Origin: Gammaproteobacteria bacterium
Lineage (GTDB): Bacteria; Pseudomonadota; Gammaproteobacteria; Steroidobacterales; Rariloculaceae
Assembly: GCA_022826245.1 (NCBI GenBank)
Contig: JAJDVG010000016.1
Coordinates: 51,044 to 115,043, forward strand
Length of the DNA stretch: 64,000 nt
Direction: 5' to 3'
Positions 1 to 8,202 of the stretch are shown piece after piece. A program made the position numbers and the translations under genes. Positions within the stretch are counted from its first letter, which is position 1; every line of letters starts with the position of its first letter. The notes under the pieces are model-generated. The model did not search any database. It was not told the origin of the DNA and saw nothing but the letters and a program-made list of their open reading frames with translations.

Positions 1-52
1 GATATCGGGACCTGAACGCAGGGACGGGCGGGTTTTTGCTGGAGGCGCGTGG

Positions 53-676
53 ATGACGCCACGAAGTGTGATGAGCGCGGCGCTGCGGCCGCTACTAGCG
101 ACCACAATCGGCAGCGCGAGCCTGGTTTGGACGGTTGCCGCGGCACAGGCAGACGGTCTGATCGAGATCGACGTGCGGGTGGCGCCGATCGAAGCCACGC
201 CGCCAGCCGACGCCGGGATACCGGCGGCGATCGATTCCGAATCCCTGGCCGCGATGGTCGGGCCCGAAGCCACCGGCATGACCGAGGAAGTCATCGTGCG
301 CGGCCAGACCCCGGGGGCGCTGCGAATCCAGATCGAACTCGCCGAAGAGGCCGTCTACGACCGCTTCAACGAGATCAACAGCAACGACGAGTTCGATATT
401 CACTGCGAGGAAGTTGCGTTCACGGGCTCGAGGATGCTCACGCGCTTCTGCCAGCCCAACTTCTGGCACGCGGCGGAGGAGGACATCGCCTTCGAGTCGG
501 TACGATTGCTGCAGGGCTCGGCGTTCACGGCCGGCACCGGACAGTTCCGGGGCGAAGCTCACTACAAGCGCGTGCAAATGCGCGAGGAGATGGAGAGGCT
601 GGCGCGCGAGGACGAGGAGTTTCTCAATGCGCTCAGGCATCTGTACTCGCTGACGCTCGGCGACGATTCCGAATAA
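53..676 (+). CDS. Secreted protein of unknown function with a TonB-receptor-like motif
   Basis: A 207-aa protein with an N-terminal signal peptide (roughly residues 1-33, cleavage after an Ala-rich stretch ending AAAQA). It is preceded by GGAG 8 nt before the ATG. After a proline/alanine-rich segment it carries TEEVIVRGQ (about residues 77-85), which looks like the TonB-box/plug entry sequence of TonB-dependent receptors. A conserved-looking core follows, with VYDRFNEINSNDEFDIHC and SRMLTRFCQPNFW, whose two cysteines could form a disulfide. The C-terminus is a charged helix. It is too small to be a receptor and has no barrel signature. It lies 370 bp upstream of a TonB-dependent receptor on the same strand but is probably transcribed separately, because that receptor has its own promoter. 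Function unknown. Confidence 0.8.
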   Translation: MTPRSVMSAALRPLLATTIGSASLVWTVAAAQADGLIEIDVRVAPIEATPPADAGIPAAIDSESLAAMVGPEATGMTEEVIVRGQTPGALRIQIELAEEAVYDRFNEINSNDEFDIHCEEVAFTGSRMLTRFCQPNFWHAAEEDIAFESVRLLQGSAFTAGTGQFRGEAHYKRVQMREEMERLAREDEEFLNALRHLYSLTLGDDSE

Positions 677-856
677 CGCGCCGATCCTGGACGAAGCACT
701 CGCGGCGATTCTCGGCAGGCCATCGGCGCCGGTCGACAGGCTACAGTGACGGACGTTCCCTGCACCTCTTCCGTTGCCGATGCCGTGCATGTCGCGCGGC
801 GTTTCAGAAATCCTTCGTCGATGCTGTATCGTGCAAGTCTGATCGACCTGCCTGAA

Positions 857-867
857 AGCGGTTGCAC
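857..867 (+). promoter_or_regulatory. Putative operator AGCGGTTGCAC upstream of TonB receptor 1
   Basis: AGCGGTTGCAC occurs here and, identically, at 16307-16317 upstream of the paralogous receptor. In both places it lies exactly 64 nt before the first base of the presumed -35 box. Here it forms part of an inverted repeat GTTGC-N6-GCAAC (862-877). Exact conservation in sequence and distance suggests a shared regulator site; the regulator is unknown. Confidence 0.5.
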
Positions 868-920
868 AATAGCAACACCCATTGATTTCAAATTTTACGC
901 TGCCCAGCTAGCATAAGCGC

Positions 921-949
921 TTGGCGCAACCGTTCGCAGTGTGTATATT
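921..949 (+). promoter_or_regulatory. Promoter of TonB-dependent receptor 1
   Basis: TTGGCG (921-926) and TATATT (944-949) are separated by 17 bp, the ideal sigma-70 spacing. The same layout, TTGGCA-N17-TATAGT, precedes the paralogous receptor at 16371-16399. The 5' leader would be about 90 nt. Confidence 0.6.
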
Positions 950-1047
950 CGGGACGGCACAACAGTTGCGGCGCCGATACGCAGACAATAAAACTTTATG
1001 CAACCGGCGTCCTGGGGATCATTACTGACCGGATCGGGGGTTATCAG

Positions 1048-4000
1048 ATGAAGAGTACGACCGGCGCGAGCCGCAGCCCGCGTTTGCACGCATTGTCCAG
1101 GGGGATCGCCGAGGCGCTTCGCAGCCCGTCATCGGCAGGCTTGAGACCCGCGGTTCTTTCGGCCTCGGGCGGCGCAATCATGGGCATGGCGCTTGCCGTC
1201 ACGCCGGTCACCCCGGCCGCGGCTCAGGACGACGCGGTGCTCGAGGAGGTCACGGTCACGGGCTCGCGCATTCGCCGTCAGGACTTCACGGCGAACGCGC
1301 CGATCCAGACCGTCGATGAGGAACTCTTCGACAACACCTCGTCAATCGGTGTCGAGACGGTCCTGAACCGCCTGCCGCAGTTCGTGCCGGCCGTCACGCA
1401 GTTCACGACGACCGACGTACAGCAGACGGCCACGAACACCGTTGGCGTATCGACGGTCAGCCTGCGCGGCCTCGGCCCGAACCGGAACCTCGTCCTGATC
1501 AACGGCCGCCGCGCCATGCCGGTCGATCCGACCATGATCGTCGACACCAACTCGATTCCCGCGTCCGCGATTTCGCGCGTCGAGGTCATCTCTGGCGGCG
1601 CTTCGGCCGTGTACGGCGCCGACGCCGTCGGCGGCGTCGTCAACTTCATCCTCAAGGACGATTTCGAGGGCGCCAGTGTCGATATCCGCTTCGGCGATAC
1701 GCAGCATGGCGGCAATCAGGAGGTCACCGTCTCGGGCCTTATCGGCGCCAACGTGGCCAACGACCGCGGCAACGTGATGCTCGGCGTCGAGCGCGCCACC
1801 CGGTCGCTGCAGCGTGAGTGGCAACGCGACTGGCGCGTCGCTGACTTCGCCAACCCGAACGTAGGGGGCGGCACGTTCGTCTGGGGCAGCTCGCCCTGGC
1901 TAAGGAACGAAGCGGCTTTCTCCAACCCGCCTGCGCCTCCTCCCGGTTACAGAAACAACTGGCCGGCGCAGAACCGGGCGGAAATGGCCGCGAGAGACGG
2001 CTGGGTCGATCAGACCCCGTTGGGGACGGCGACCGGCGTTGACGAGATATTCGACGAACTGCCGCCGGGCACGATCCAGAACAACGTCAACGGCACGAAT
2101 TTCCGCGTCAACGACGACGGCACGATTTACACGGGCCACGGTTTCGGTTCCCAGAACTGGAGCCCGGCTCGCGCACCGGGCGGCTACCGCTTCAATGGAC
2201 CGGTATACGATCCGAACACGCCCGGATCGGGCGGCGATCACTGGGGCAACTACGAAGGTCTGCCGGTGTTCGTTCGCCACCCGAGCGGCGCCATCAAGGA
2301 AAACAATTTCTATCGATGGTCGTCCTCGCCGCTGGAGCGCCTCTCGGCGTTCGGTAACGGTCAGTTCGAAGTCACCGACAATGTCAGGGTGACGGCGCAG
2401 GCCCAGTTCACGCGCACCCAAACCCAGTCGAGCCTCGGAAATACGGCCGCCAACATCAACCAGTGGGCCGCCGCGATACCGTTCGGTAACGAGATCTACC
2501 GCGGCAACAACCAGCCGCTCTTCCCGGGAAATTCGCCGGATCGCAGCATTTACGATATCCCGGATTCGCTGATCGACGTGAACGGCAACGGCATCGCCGA
2601 TGCCGGCGACATGACTCATTCGGCCTACACGATCGACGGCCGCTTCCAGGTCGAGTGCGACGCTCAGCCGACGGCGGAAAGGCCCTGGCTCGACGGTCTG
2701 CCCGGTTGCACGATGTCGGAGGCCTGGCCGACCTCGGCTGAGGTCTACAACCTCTTCATGAGCCGGCCGGATCCCAACCGCATCCTCTGGGGGAACCGTT
2801 CGCCCGACTATCTCAGGGAAGCGATCGGCGCCGGGCGCTCGACGACGAATACGACGACGACGATGAATTTCTCGCTTGGACTCGAAGGCGAGCTGCCGAG
2901 CGGCAACGACTTCTGGGATGTGACCGTCTCGACGGGACGCTCGGACAACATCGTCAACCAGAACGGTTCGGTCAGGCTTTCTCAGTTGAGGGCCCTGTAC
3001 CTCGTTCCGAATTACGGGCGCAACGCCATCTTCGATCCGGAACCGGTCAACGACGGCTTCGCCGAGAACAACTCGACCTGTACCACGGGTCTGCCGATCT
3101 TCGAGCGGTTCATTCCGTCACAGGACTGCGTGCAGATGATCGCGCCGTCTCTGAAGAACCAGCGCGAAATGACTCAGTCGCTCATCGAAGCCAACATCGT
3201 CGGCGATCTCATCGAGATGCCCGCCGGGCCTCTCGCCTACGCGCTCGGCGGCACCTATCGCGAGAACAGCTTCGACTTCGTGCCGGACAACCTGAGCCAC
3301 AACCAGAACTTCATCGATCCGATCGCGGGAACCTACCCGAACGAAGAGAGCTACGGCGAGTTCGACGTCTCGGAGATTTACGGCGAACTGCTCGTCCCGG
3401 TTGTCAGCGACGGGCCTGCCGGCTTCTCGCACGTCAACCTCGAGCTAGGCGGGCGTATCTCGGACTGGAGCATGCCGAACATGCCCAATCTCGAGACCTA
3501 CAAGGCGCTGGTCGACTGGGGCATCACGCCGCGCTACCGGTTCCGCGGCGGCTTCAATCGCGCGTTCCGCGCGCCGAACCTGGGTGAGCTCTTCATCACG
3601 CGTACGCAGATTTTCGGCGGCATCGGTACCGACGACTTCTGCTCGTCGAACCTGAGCGTGCCTTGGGAATTCAGCGCCTCATCGCCGGATTCCCAGCAGG
3701 CCGCCCATGCGCAGTCGATCTGCCGTGCCTTGATGGGCACGTCGGGTGCGTACGAGTACTACGACAACCCGGATAACCAGCCACAGACCACCGGAGGCAA
3801 TACCGGCGTTTCGAACAGTTTCGGCAACCGCGATCTGCGGGAAGAGCAGGCCGATACGTTCACGATCGGCATGGTCATGGATTTTCATGACAACTTCACG
3901 CTCACGGTCGACTGGTACGAGATCGAGATCAAGGACATGATCGCGCTCGAGCATCCCGACTCTGTCTACGAACGCTGCCTGTCCATGCAGTTCAACCCGA

Positions 4001-4647
4001 CCGCCGACCCGAACATCGCGGCCTGTCAGCAGGCCAACAGGGACGCGGCCGACGGCGGCCCGGCGAACACCGACCGGACGTTCTCGAACGAGGGACGGGC
4101 ATTGATGGAGGGAGTCGACCTTCAGCTCAACTGGCAGAGGGACCTCGGCCCCGGCTTTTTCAGCATGAATACGGTAGCGAACTTCAATCTCAGTTCGATT
4201 ACGCAGGACCGCCCCGAACTGCCCGAGGAGGACCATGCCGGCTACAACGACTGCTCGCTGCAGATTCAATGCCAGCGCTACGACTACCGGATTTTCACGC
4301 AGTTCAGCTACACCCAGGGGTCGTGGAACGTATCGTTGAGGCACCAGTACTGGCCGAGCCTCGACGATCAGGATTGCCGTAGAAGCCGAATGCAGGAGGA
4401 TTGCATTTACGACAGTCGTCCGACCTATCAGCTCTTCGCCATGACGGCCGGCTATACGTTTGCCGACAGGTACCGGGTCAATCTCGGAATCGAGAACCTG
4501 CTCGATGAAGAGCCCCCGTGCCTGGGCGCGGATCCGGATGGTCCGGGATGGTTCCCGCTGGAGTGCTCGCACATCAGCGGCGGCAACGGCAACACCTACG
4601 ATCCGCTCGGTCGGCGGTTCTACGTCAGCATGACGATGGATTTCTGA
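1048..4647 (+). CDS. TonB-dependent outer-membrane receptor
   Basis: A 1199-aa TonB-dependent receptor. After a long N-terminal leader (LSRGIAEALRS, then a hydrophobic stretch ending VTPAAAQ) comes the TonB box/plug start EEVTVTGSRI. The plug includes SLRGLGPNRNLVLINGRRAM and SGGASAVYGADAVGGVVNF. A large beta-barrel with Cys-containing loops follows and ends in DPLGRRFYVSMTMDF, whose terminal Phe is the usual outer-membrane barrel signature. It would import a TonB-energised ligand; the substrate is not evident. It is closely similar along its length to the receptor at 16511-20056, and the halogenase/oxygenase genes lie between the two copies. A GGGGG ribosome site precedes the ATG by about 8 nt. 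The long leader ahead of the signal peptide is shared by both copies and is unusual. Confidence 0.95.
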   Translation: MKSTTGASRSPRLHALSRGIAEALRSPSSAGLRPAVLSASGGAIMGMALAVTPVTPAAAQDDAVLEEVTVTGSRIRRQDFTANAPIQTVDEELFDNTSSIGVETVLNRLPQFVPAVTQFTTTDVQQTATNTVGVSTVSLRGLGPNRNLVLINGRRAMPVDPTMIVDTNSIPASAISRVEVISGGASAVYGADAVGGVVNFILKDDFEGASVDIRFGDTQHGGNQEVTVSGLIGANVANDRGNVMLGVERATRSLQREWQRDWRVADFANPNVGGGTFVWGSSPWLRNEAAFSNPPAPPPGYRNNWPAQNRAEMAARDGWVDQTPLGTATGVDEIFDELPPGTIQNNVNGTNFRVNDDGTIYTGHGFGSQNWSPARAPGGYRFNGPVYDPNTPGSGGDHWGNYEGLPVFVRHPSGAIKENNFYRWSSSPLERLSAFGNGQFEVTDNVRVTAQAQFTRTQTQSSLGNTAANINQWAAAIPFGNEIYRGNNQPLFPGNSPDRSIYDIPDSLIDVNGNGIADAGDMTHSAYTIDGRFQVECDAQPTAERPWLDGLPGCTMSEAWPTSAEVYNLFMSRPDPNRILWGNRSPDYLREAIGAGRSTTNTTTTMNFSLGLEGELPSGNDFWDVTVSTGRSDNIVNQNGSVRLSQLRALYLVPNYGRNAIFDPEPVNDGFAENNSTCTTGLPIFERFIPSQDCVQMIAPSLKNQREMTQSLIEANIVGDLIEMPAGPLAYALGGTYRENSFDFVPDNLSHNQNFIDPIAGTYPNEESYGEFDVSEIYGELLVPVVSDGPAGFSHVNLELGGRISDWSMPNMPNLETYKALVDWGITPRYRFRGGFNRAFRAPNLGELFITRTQIFGGIGTDDFCSSNLSVPWEFSASSPDSQQAAHAQSICRALMGTSGAYEYYDNPDNQPQTTGGNTGVSNSFGNRDLREEQADTFTIGMVMDFHDNFTLTVDWYEIEIKDMIALEHPDSVYERCLSMQFNPTADPNIAACQQANRDAADGGPANTDRTFSNEGRALMEGVDLQLNWQRDLGPGFFSMNTVANFNLSSITQDRPELPEEDHAGYNDCSLQIQCQRYDYRIFTQFSYTQGSWNVSLRHQYWPSLDDQDCRRSRMQEDCIYDSRPTYQLFAMTAGYTFADRYRVNLGIENLLDEEPPCLGADPDGPGWFPLECSHISGGNGNTYDPLGRRFYVSMTMDF

Positions 4648-4674
4648 TCGGGTCGTCAGTCCTGAAACCTTTTG

Positions 4675-4703
4675 GCGGCGGGCCTGGTCCCGCCGCTTTT
4701 TTT
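4675..4703 (+). terminator. Intrinsic terminator of TonB receptor 1
   Basis: A perfect 8-bp stem GCGGCGGG/CCCGCCGC (4675-4682 / 4689-4696) with a 6-nt loop is followed by seven T. It lies 28 bp after the receptor stop and ends at the stop codon of the convergent gene. The second receptor has a nearly identical terminator. Confidence 0.9.
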
Positions 4704-5440
4704 CAGGCGTAGCGCCAGTGACTCGGCGCGTTCTCCGTGCCCGTAAGTCTCACATGGAGCAGGATGATCAGGGCCAGGATCGTCGAGTGCCACGATGATT
4801 CGTCCGGGTTGCCGGCGCCCTCGGCCGGCACGCCCCAACCCCCATCGTCGTTCTGAAACCGGATGACGCGCCGGACGAATCCGAGATCGACCCGCGCGCT
4901 CGCGCGCGCCAGGCACAGGAACGCACCGGCTTCGAGCTTGATATCGTTCACCGATGTCGGGTCCTCGTCGATTATTTCGGCGACGGTCCGATACATTTCA
5001 TCGACAAAACCGTCCGGCACGGCCAGTTTGCAGCCGTTCTCCCGAATCCAGATCCATGACAGAAGCGCGTGGGTGGCCGCGTAACCCCCCTGGCTCACAG
5101 CTCTGCCGAGTGCTTCGGCGAAGTCGGCGGGCAGGCCCAGCCGATCGCAATAGAGCGCCGTGACGAGGAGACGATCGGTCTGAATCGTCACGTGTTGCCA
5201 GTCGTCGGGCTCCAGCGGGTTGTTGGCGTCGAACATGCGTCGAAACACGCGCAGCACGGGTGCGCGATCCGGGTGCTCGGGCAGCACCGCGTCGTAGCGC
5301 TCGAGGCAATCCGCGAACTCCTCGACTCCGCAGCGCCGGTGTATGAGACCCATGAACAGCAGGGCGTGCGGCTCCCGCACACGATTGAGAAAGTCGATCG
5401 CGTTCGCAACGGTCGTGCGAACGTCCGTCTCGTTCAGCAT
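4703..5440 (-). CDS. QW-motif (terpenoid-cyclase/prenyltransferase-fold) protein, copy 1
   Basis: A 245-aa protein starting MLNETDVRTT. The open frame extends further upstream, but this start gives the same length as the paralogue at 13637-14371 (about 60% identical by eye). Near the C-terminus, FQNDDGGWG resembles the QW motif (QxxxGxW) of squalene-hopene cyclases and related alpha/alpha-toroid proteins. A second region with HALLSWIWIRENGC also fits helical-hairpin repeats. At 245 aa it is far shorter than a real triterpene cyclase, and no DxDD motif is visible, so a catalytic cyclase role is unlikely. It could bind a lipid or peptide, or act as a scaffold. It is divergent from a 2OG oxygenase gene 120 bp away, the same arrangement as at the second locus. 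No signal peptide: cytoplasmic. Confidence 0.75.
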   Translation of the reverse strand: MLNETDVRTTVANAIDFLNRVREPHALLFMGLIHRRCGVEEFADCLERYDAVLPEHPDRAPVLRVFRRMFDANNPLEPDDWQHVTIQTDRLLVTALYCDRLGLPADFAEALGRAVSQGGYAATHALLSWIWIRENGCKLAVPDGFVDEMYRTVAEIIDEDPTSVNDIKLEAGAFLCLARASARVDLGFVRRVIRFQNDDGGWGVPAEGAGNPDESSWHSTILALIILLHVRLTGTENAPSHWRYA

Positions 5441-5475
5441 GAGTTCATCTGTCCACGCTCCTCTGCGCCTGCAAG

Positions 5476-5481
5476 TATAAT
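5476..5481 (+). promoter_or_regulatory. -10 box TATAAT in the QW/2OG divergent region
   Basis: A perfect TATAAT 80 nt upstream of the oxygenase start, with no strong -35. A TATAAT also occurs in the equivalent divergent region at 14566-14571. Confidence 0.4.
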
Positions 5482-5560
5482 CGCCGCGGAACAGAGCCGG
5501 CTCGCGTGGCTGCAGGCGGGATATCCCCAGCGCTGCGCGAGTTCCTGCTGAGGAAGCGAT

Positions 5561-6238
5561 ATGGCCGAGCACACGCCAGCCATTGGGGCTGCAGGCGTTG
5601 GGGCGCCGCCGGAGCTGTCGGTGCTCAAGCTCTTCCCGACGCCCGTGCTGATCGCCAACATGCCGGACGCGGAAGCGCTGAACGCAGAACTCAGGTCCAT
5701 CATCCTCGCCCGCGAGGAGGTGAGCGAATCGGTGGAACGCTCCAACCGCGGCGGCTGGCAGTCGAGTTGGGATCTGCATCAATGGGGCGGTACGCCGGTT
5801 CAGAAAGTGCTCGCCTTCGCGCGGTCGATCGTCGACGACGCCACGGTCGACCGCACGGGCAAGCGCGACCAGCTCGCCTGGCGGATCAACTGCTGGGCGA
5901 ACGTAAACCGCGCCGGCCACGGCAACCAGTTCCATACCCATCCGGGCGCGCTCTGGTCTGCCGGTTACTACGTCGACGACGGAGGAATCAGCGACGACCC
6001 GTCGCTCGGCGGCGAGTTCGAGATCGCCGACCCGCGCGGCGTGGCGCCGGTCATGTACGCGCCGCGGCTGACCTTCCCCGGTCCTGACGGGCTTTCCCTG
6101 GGCGAGTCGCAGCGACTGACGCCGCGCTCGGGCGCGATCATCGTATTCCCGAGCTGGCTGCAACACGGCGTCTGTCCCTATCGCGGTACGCGCGAGCGCA
6201 TCTCGATCGCGATCAACTTCAGCATCGCCGGGGTCTGA
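5561..6238 (+). CDS. 2OG-Fe(II) oxygenase, TIGR02466 family
   Basis: A 225-aa protein of the TIGR02466 / 2OG-FeII_Oxy_5 type (recognised by eye). LFPTPV near the N-terminus is the usual family opening. The double-stranded beta-helix carries HTHPGALWSAGYYV (His125, His127) and GGEFEIADPR. The distal His202 lies in PSWLQHGV and is followed by an Arg-containing strand RERISIAINF that would hold 2-oxoglutarate. Such enzymes hydroxylate or otherwise oxidise a substrate using O2 and 2-oxoglutarate; the family's substrates are not known to me. There is no signal peptide, so it should be cytoplasmic. The ATG is preceded by GAGG at 7 nt. It is divergent from the QW protein and co-directional with the FG-GAP genes 44 bp downstream. 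The N-terminal half of the fusion protein at 14707-16227 belongs to the same family. Confidence 0.88.
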   Translation: MAEHTPAIGAAGVGAPPELSVLKLFPTPVLIANMPDAEALNAELRSIILAREEVSESVERSNRGGWQSSWDLHQWGGTPVQKVLAFARSIVDDATVDRTGKRDQLAWRINCWANVNRAGHGNQFHTHPGALWSAGYYVDDGGISDDPSLGGEFEIADPRGVAPVMYAPRLTFPGPDGLSLGESQRLTPRSGAIIVFPSWLQHGVCPYRGTRERISIAINFSIAGV

Positions 6239-6282
6239 ATGGGTAGCTTGTCGGACACCCGAACGGGCCGGGAACGAACTCG

Positions 6283-8073
6283 ATGAAGAAGTCAGCTACG
6301 GGGAAGCCGGCAGTGTTGTCGCTTGTGCTCCTTGCCGGTCCCGCGTCGCCGCAAACCGACCCGCCCGCCGCTCCGCCACCCTTTGTCGACGTGACGGAGG
6401 CCTCGAACATCGCCTTCCAGGTGGGCTATACCCGACCCTACCTGGTCAGGGAACCGAGGGCGGTCACGGAATCGACGTTCGGAGGCGCGGCGGCGGGCGA
6501 TTGCGACAACGACGGCGACATAGACTTGTTCATTACGTATGGCAATACCGGCGGACCGGACGGCGGCGGTGGGCCCAATCGGCTGTATCTGAATCAGCTC
6601 GCAGAGCAGGGCAACGGCCTGCTGTTCGAGGACATCGCCGAGCAGGCCGGCGTCGCCAATACTCGTCCTGACGGCAGGAACAACGATCGCCACAGCGGGC
6701 CCGCTTTCGCGGACATGGACGGCGACGGGGATCTCGATCTGTTTCTCGGCGGTGTCCACGACGACCCGAGCAAGATCTATGAAAATCAGGGCAGGTGTCT
6801 CTTCACTGACGTCACATCGAACTCGCCGGACATCGAAAACATGCTGGCCACGCATACGATCTCCGCGGGATTCGGCGACTACGATCTGGACGGCGACCTC
6901 GACATGTTCCTGACGCACTGGGCGACGCGCGACCGGGTGTATGGCGCGTACGTGGATGGCGCCGTCCAGTTGCTGGAAACCGACCACCTGTGGAGAAACG
7001 AATCTGACGAATCGGGTATCAGGTTCGTCAACGTCAGCGAAGAAACCGGGATTTCCGGCCTGAGCTGGAGTACCCGCGCCCTGGACTTCTATGTCTGGCC
7101 ACAGGACGCGGATTTCACGTTTACAGCGACCTTCGCGCGCATCAACGACGATCCCTGGCCGGACATCGCCATCGCGGCCGATTTCGGGACGACCCAGCTC
7201 GCCATCAACAATGGAGACGGCACGTTCCGGAGCCTCGACAATGCGGTTCTCGGTACAGCTCAGTATGGAATGGGGTCGGCACTCGGCGACATCGACAACG
7301 ACGGCGATCTCGACTGGTTCGTGACCAGCATCCTCGGGCCCGGCGACGAGAGCCTCGACCTCGAACCCTGGGGCAATCGCCTGTACACGAACGATGGCAG
7401 CGGCTTGATCGATGACACGGCGCGCCTCGGGGTCGCGGACGGGTCCTGGGGCTGGGGAGCCTGCTTCCTCGATATCGACAACGATTCCGATCTCGACATC
7501 TATCACACCAACGGCTGGTCGGAACCGTACCTCGGTCACCAGGTGTGGCAAACGCCTCACGCCAGGGCGTTCCTCATGAACGCTGCTGGCACCTACACCG
7601 AGCAAGCGCAGGCGCTCGGACTGGCTGAAATGACTTCGGGACGCGGCGTAGTGTGCGCGGATTTCGACAACGACGGCGACACGGATATCCTCGAGATCAC
7701 CGATGCCCCCGGCAATTCCGCCAGGCTATGGGAGAACCGGACTGCCGCTGCGGGCCGAAACTTTCTGCGCGTCAAGCTCGAGGGGCTGCCGCCCAACACC
7801 GAGGCCGCGGGCGCCCGGATCATCGCCGTGACCGGCGACACCACGCAGATGCGCGAGATCATGATCGGCAGCAACTACACGTCGCAGAATCCGACGGTAC
7901 AGATTTTCGGGCTCGATTCGTCGACAACCGTAGACGAGCTTCTCGTGGAATGGCCGGCGACGAATGGCGGCGCAGGCCCCGTGCAGCTTGGAACCCGACT
8001 GACCGGCCCCATCGCGGCCAGCCAGCCGGGCCAGACCCTCGTGATCACGCAACCGGAACTGGCACCGCCCTAG
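6283..8073 (+). CDS. FG-GAP/VCBS repeat protein with ASPIC/UnbV domain (CRTAC1-like), copy 1
   Basis: A 596-aa exported protein (short signal peptide ending near GPASPQ). It has at least six calcium-binding DxDxDGD-type loops: DCDNDGDIDLF, DMDGDGDLDLF, DYDLDGDLDMF, DIDNDGDLDWF, DIDNDSDLDIY and DFDNDGDTDIL, typical of an integrin-like FG-GAP beta-propeller. The C-terminus is an ASPIC/UnbV domain, with GRNFLRVKLEGLPPNTEAAG, REIMIGSNYTSQNP, FGLDSS and a VEWPAT segment. Such proteins are extracytoplasmic; their exact function is unclear. The next gene is a tandem duplicate, and the two are followed by a vanadium-haloperoxidase-family protein, suggesting a common pathway or a partner role. Start chosen as MKKSATG. 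Confidence 0.92.
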   Translation: MKKSATGKPAVLSLVLLAGPASPQTDPPAAPPPFVDVTEASNIAFQVGYTRPYLVREPRAVTESTFGGAAAGDCDNDGDIDLFITYGNTGGPDGGGGPNRLYLNQLAEQGNGLLFEDIAEQAGVANTRPDGRNNDRHSGPAFADMDGDGDLDLFLGGVHDDPSKIYENQGRCLFTDVTSNSPDIENMLATHTISAGFGDYDLDGDLDMFLTHWATRDRVYGAYVDGAVQLLETDHLWRNESDESGIRFVNVSEETGISGLSWSTRALDFYVWPQDADFTFTATFARINDDPWPDIAIAADFGTTQLAINNGDGTFRSLDNAVLGTAQYGMGSALGDIDNDGDLDWFVTSILGPGDESLDLEPWGNRLYTNDGSGLIDDTARLGVADGSWGWGACFLDIDNDSDLDIYHTNGWSEPYLGHQVWQTPHARAFLMNAAGTYTEQAQALGLAEMTSGRGVVCADFDNDGDTDILEITDAPGNSARLWENRTAAAGRNFLRVKLEGLPPNTEAAGARIIAVTGDTTQMREIMIGSNYTSQNPTVQIFGLDSSTTVDELLVEWPATNGGAGPVQLGTRLTGPIAASQPGQTLVITQPELAPP

Positions 8074-8202
8074 GAGCGTCGTCGCAGGACACACGGTGCA
8101 GGCTTCTGGCGCGGCATCAAGAGACCGATGGAGACTGACGCTGCACGTGGCCTATTGTCTCGCCCGACGCGCTCATCGACACTTGCACGTAGAATGAGCC
8201 AG

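Larger units (their letters stand above)
677..1047. other. Intergenic region with the promoter of the first TonB-dependent receptor
   Basis: This 371-bp gap has no convincing gene. Its 5' 180 bp show nothing recognisable and have no terminator-like hairpin with a T-run. From about 850 onward base composition drops in GC and the receptor promoter elements appear (annotated separately). Confidence 0.6.

Noticed and set aside
4703..5440. Naming the QW proteins squalene or hopene cyclases
   Set aside because: They are one third of the normal length with a single clear QW-like motif and no DxDD motif.
6292..7605. A 437-residue reverse-strand open frame in the first FG-GAP gene
   Set aside because: Mirror of repetitive Asp-rich codons (GAC/GTC), giving Val/Ile/Arg repeats; no start context or domain.
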